Origin: JAABTL01 sp964465355
GTDB lineage: Bacteria > Deinococcota > Deinococci > Deinococcales > Trueperaceae
Direction: 5' to 3'
DNA length: 64,000 nt
NCBI GenBank assembly: GCA_964465355.1
Contig: CAYXJZ010000004.1
Location: 1-64,000 of the forward strand
Shown here: positions 61,780 through 64,000 of the stretch, piece after piece
Layout of the letters: the number at the start of each line of letters is the position of its first letter
How positions within the stretch are numbered: the first letter of the stretch is position 1
Translations under genes and position numbers: made by a program
Notes under the pieces: model-generated
Databases searched by the model: none
Told to the model about the DNA's origin: nothing
The model's input: only the letters and a program-made list of their open reading frames with translations

Positions 61780-62592
61780 CTAGCCCCTGCTCCCGCCCTC
61801 CCTCGCCTCCGGTGCCCGCGGATCGACCGTCTTCCACCAGGCCGTGAAGCGCGTCAGCTTACCGACGGCGGTCTCCGCGATGCGGCGTCCCCGCTCATCG
61901 CTGGCCAGCCGCGGATCGCTCAAGCTGCCGGAAGGCGGCGCTGCATCGCTCATGTTGATCGGCAGCAGCACCTCGCTGCCCTCGAAGGCGAGGCCCGTGA
62001 GGCCACCGATCTCGACGCCGAAGTAGTCGCCGCGGCCGAAGTCCTCCACCGCCTCCGGCTTCGCCAGATGCGGGAACAGGTGCTTCATGAGTGAGCCCAT
62101 CGGCTCGGCGCCGTGGCCGATGTACTGGTCGCCATAGAGCTCGCGCTTGATCTCAGGTGTCAGGCCGAAGCCCAAGGGGCTGGTGATGGGCAGCATGACG
62201 CCCCGCTGGCGTCTGAGGTCGCGCGTCAGCTGCAGCAGCGTCGGCTCGTTGCCCTTGTGGCCATTGACCAGGATCAGGTGCCTGAAACCCTGGTCGAGGA
62301 AACCCTCGACCACCTCACGCACCACCGCAGACAAGGTCGGACCGCTGAGGCTGATCGTGCCTGGGAAGTCGCGGAAGTACTCGGAGTAGGAGTATGGCAG
62401 GCAGGGCACCACCAGGTCCCCGCCCTGCTCTGCTGCACGTTCGGCGATGGCCTGGGCCGCCAGGTAGTCGCCCAAGGGCGAGTGCGGCCCGTGCTCCTCC
62501 GTCGAGCCCATCGGGAAGAGGATGGCGGCGCCTGCGTCGCGCGCCCGCTCCGCCTCGCGCCAGGTCAGCTCGCCAAGCCGCACCGAGCTCAA
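61780..62592 (-). CDS. Creatininase-family amidohydrolase
   Basis: The protein is 270 residues from TTG 62592, which overlaps the stop of the upstream amidohydrolase (TTGA). The family signature ILFPMGSTEEHGPHSPLGDYLA (E33, H34, D42) and HLILVNGHKGNEPTLLQ (H112, with NGHKGN in place of NGHGGN) hold the binuclear metal site. Members open creatinine or other cyclic amides and guanidines. It is co-transcribed with the ACMSD-like amidohydrolase and the Rieske gene. Confidence 0.88.
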   Translation of the reverse strand: MSSVRLGELTWREAERARDAGAAILFPMGSTEEHGPHSPLGDYLAAQAIAERAAEQGGDLVVPCLPYSYSEYFRDFPGTISLSGPTLSAVVREVVEGFLDQGFRHLILVNGHKGNEPTLLQLTRDLRRQRGVMLPITSPLGFGLTPEIKRELYGDQYIGHGAEPMGSLMKHLFPHLAKPEAVEDFGRGDYFGVEIGGLTGLAFEGSEVLLPINMSDAAPPSGSLSDPRLASDERGRRIAETAVGKLTRFTAWWKTVDPRAPEAREGGSRG

Positions 62593-63695
62593 GACGGTGC
62601 CGCCACGGCGGCCGTCTCGACCTCGCGCTTGGGCAGGTTGAAGACTTCGCGCGCGTTCTCGCTGAACACCCGCTCCTTGAGGCCGGTAGGCAGGGGCGGC
62701 AGCGCGCCCTCGGGCGAGTCGAAGTCCCAATGCGGGTAGTCCGTGGCGAACATCAGCGTCTTCTCGGCCCGCGCCCACTCGAAGGTGGTGAGCAGCTGCC
62801 GGTCGTTCTCGGCCGTCTCCATGGGCTGCGAGGCGAATCGACAGTGGTCGAAGACGTACTCGCTCGGCGCCCGCTTGACCCACGGCGTCTGTGAGCGCAG
62901 GGCACGCCAATCGCTGTCGAGCCGCCACAAGAAGGCAGGCAGCCATACGTAGCCGCCCTCGACGAACACCACCTTCAGGGTCGGGTAGCGCTCGAACAGG
63001 CCCTCGAAGATCATGCTGGTCAGGTGCATCTGGTAGCCGACGGAGCGTCCCTGACGCAGCTCGACGTAGTAGCTGGGCGGGCCGGCCGGGCTGGCGGCGG
63101 CGTTGATGCCGGCGCCCTCGCTACCGGTGTGCAGCACCAACGGCAGGCCGAGGTCGACGCAGGCCTTGTAGATCGGGTCGTAGTAGCGCTGGCCGTAGGG
63201 GATGCGAGCGCCGTTGGAGACCAGGACGCCGACCATGTCTTGGTGCTGCGCCGCGCGGCGGACCTCCTTGGCGGCCGCCTCTGGGTTCTGGTGGGCGATG
63301 AGGATGCAGCCCTTGAGGCGGTCGTCCTGATCGAGCCATTGATCGCGCATGAGATCGTTGTAGGCCGTGGCCAGCGCGCCGGCGTAGTCGGCGTCCGGCA
63401 GCGAGGAGACGGGCCGCAACTCCTGGCCGAGGAGGACGGCGTACTCGATGGGGTACACGTCCAGTAGCTGCCTGCGCATGAGGTCGAGGTCGGAGCCGAC
63501 CATGCTCCCGTCCTGGGGCCATGCGTCGCTGCGGTAGCCGCGGTCGCCGCCGTTGATGTAGCCGCCGCCAGGCATCTTCAGACCGAAGGCCTTGACGTCC
63601 TCCACGTAGTTGCGCGGGAGGTAGGGATAGAGGTCGGAGACCGAGCCCAACCGCTGGTGGACATCGCAGTCGATGATGTTGGGGATGTCGCTCAT
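62589..63695 (-). CDS. Amidohydrolase 2 family protein (ACMSD-like)
   Basis: The protein is 368 residues. Metal-binding and catalytic motifs are IIDCDVHQRL at the N-terminus, GLPLVLHTGSEG, LKVVFVEGGYVWLPAFLWRLD and TLMFATDYPHWDFD. PF04909 members decarboxylate or hydrolyse cyclic or aromatic carboxylates. It lies between the Rieske gene and the creatininase-like gene with a 4-bp overlap on one side. Confidence 0.88.
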   Translation of the reverse strand: MSDIPNIIDCDVHQRLGSVSDLYPYLPRNYVEDVKAFGLKMPGGGYINGGDRGYRSDAWPQDGSMVGSDLDLMRRQLLDVYPIEYAVLLGQELRPVSSLPDADYAGALATAYNDLMRDQWLDQDDRLKGCILIAHQNPEAAAKEVRRAAQHQDMVGVLVSNGARIPYGQRYYDPIYKACVDLGLPLVLHTGSEGAGINAAASPAGPPSYYVELRQGRSVGYQMHLTSMIFEGLFERYPTLKVVFVEGGYVWLPAFLWRLDSDWRALRSQTPWVKRAPSEYVFDHCRFASQPMETAENDRQLLTTFEWARAEKTLMFATDYPHWDFDSPEGALPPLPTGLKERVFSENAREVFNLPKREVETAAVAAPS

Positions 63696-63722
63696 GGGGA
63701 ACCTCTCTGTCGGGTCTTCCGT

Positions 63723-64000
63723 TCAAGCATGAAGGATCACGAAGTCGTCCTCGACGGTGACCTCGAAGGTCTCCAGCTGCACGTCGTCGGTCTGCAAGGC
63801 TTGGGGGTCGGCCGCGCCGGTGGTCACCTCATAGGACCGCACCCGCACCTTGTGCGGGTTGAAGATCGAGCGGCCGGTGAGGATGTCGAACTCCCAGCCG
63901 TGCCAAGGGCAGCGCACGATCTCGCCATCGCGCTCGTAGCTGAGCTCGTAGGGACCGAGAGGCACGTTGGTGCCCGTCACCGGGCCGATGCACAGCGGCG
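63723..64000 (-). CDS. Rieske 2Fe-2S protein, partial at the window edge
   Basis: The fragment is the C-terminal about 92 residues and the frame runs off the right end. It contains the second cluster half, CPWHGWEFD, the line GEIVRCPWHGWEFDILTGRS, and beta strands ending in HKVRVRSYEV and DDFVILHA. The first half (CxH) lies outside the window. It is probably an electron-transfer partner or ferredoxin-type subunit of a ring-hydroxylating oxygenase, or a free-standing Rieske protein, read with the amidohydrolase downstream. Confidence 0.85.
   Translation of the reverse strand, partial: PLCIGPVTGTNVPLGPYELSYERDGEIVRCPWHGWEFDILTGRSIFNPHKVRVRSYEVTTGAADPQALQTDDVQLETFEVTVEDDFVILHA

Overview
The window looks like a scaffold from a high-GC diderm bacterium, most likely of the Deinococcota (a Truepera-like lineage is my best guess; inference only). 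Five oligopeptide-type solute-binding proteins all have plain signal peptides ending in an A-x-A-Q-like site and no lipobox cysteine. Several genes have a TANNNT box 5-7 nt before the start codon, the leaderless arrangement known from Deinococcus. The promoters are sigma70-like (TTGACR, 17-18 bp, TATCCT/TAGGAT). A 100-N gap flanked by an exact 55-bp duplication and a 10-N gap show a short-read, probably metagenomic, assembly. I saw no rRNA, tRNA, CRISPR array or IS element.

Region 1 (1-17.5 kb) is accessory DNA. It starts with a decayed gene and three poorly characterised genes of weaker codon bias. A nuclease/helicase block follows: a DUF6414-like protein, a 1226-residue SNF2 helicase with a C-terminal array of thirteen 15-residue Cys-x-x-Ser/Thr-Gly repeats, a NERD nuclease-domain protein with zinc ribbons, and an EVE-HNH endonuclease split by the assembly gap. 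Then come four toxin-antitoxin modules (VapBC45-like, HipBA, VapBC, Phd-PIN), with a secreted GH3 beta-glucosidase between the first and second.

Region 2 (17.5-31.3 kb) is a LacI-controlled glycoside/sugar locus. A minus-strand operon carries a dipeptide-type importer (two permeases and a binding protein), a Gfo/Idh/MocA oxidoreductase, an M19 dipeptidase and an NAD-dependent epimerase. A divergent plus-strand operon carries a fucose-isomerase-like protein, an FGGY kinase and a NagZ-like GH3. Three matching operators sit at the three promoters.

Region 3 (31.3-41.7 kb) is a GntR-controlled catabolic locus with two FAD oxidoreductases, a DapA/NanA-type aldolase, a third-party importer, a TIM-barrel isomerase and a PHP phosphatase. 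The same 17-bp operator (one mismatch) overlaps the promoters at both ends of the locus.

Region 4 (42-64 kb) holds an AlbA_2/Schlafen-type ATP-binding protein and then a dense series of amide/amidine-type hydrolases: RraA-like, nitrilase, creatinase-like M24, metallo-amidohydrolase, creatininase, gamma-glutamyltransferase, NagB-like deaminase and an ACMSD-like amidohydrolase with a Rieske protein. These are mixed with two further importers, an orphan binding protein, an Lrp regulator, a GntR/cupin pair and a Gdx-type guanidinium exporter. In total the window has five binding proteins and four permease pairs but no ABC ATPase, so a shared ATPase must be encoded elsewhere.
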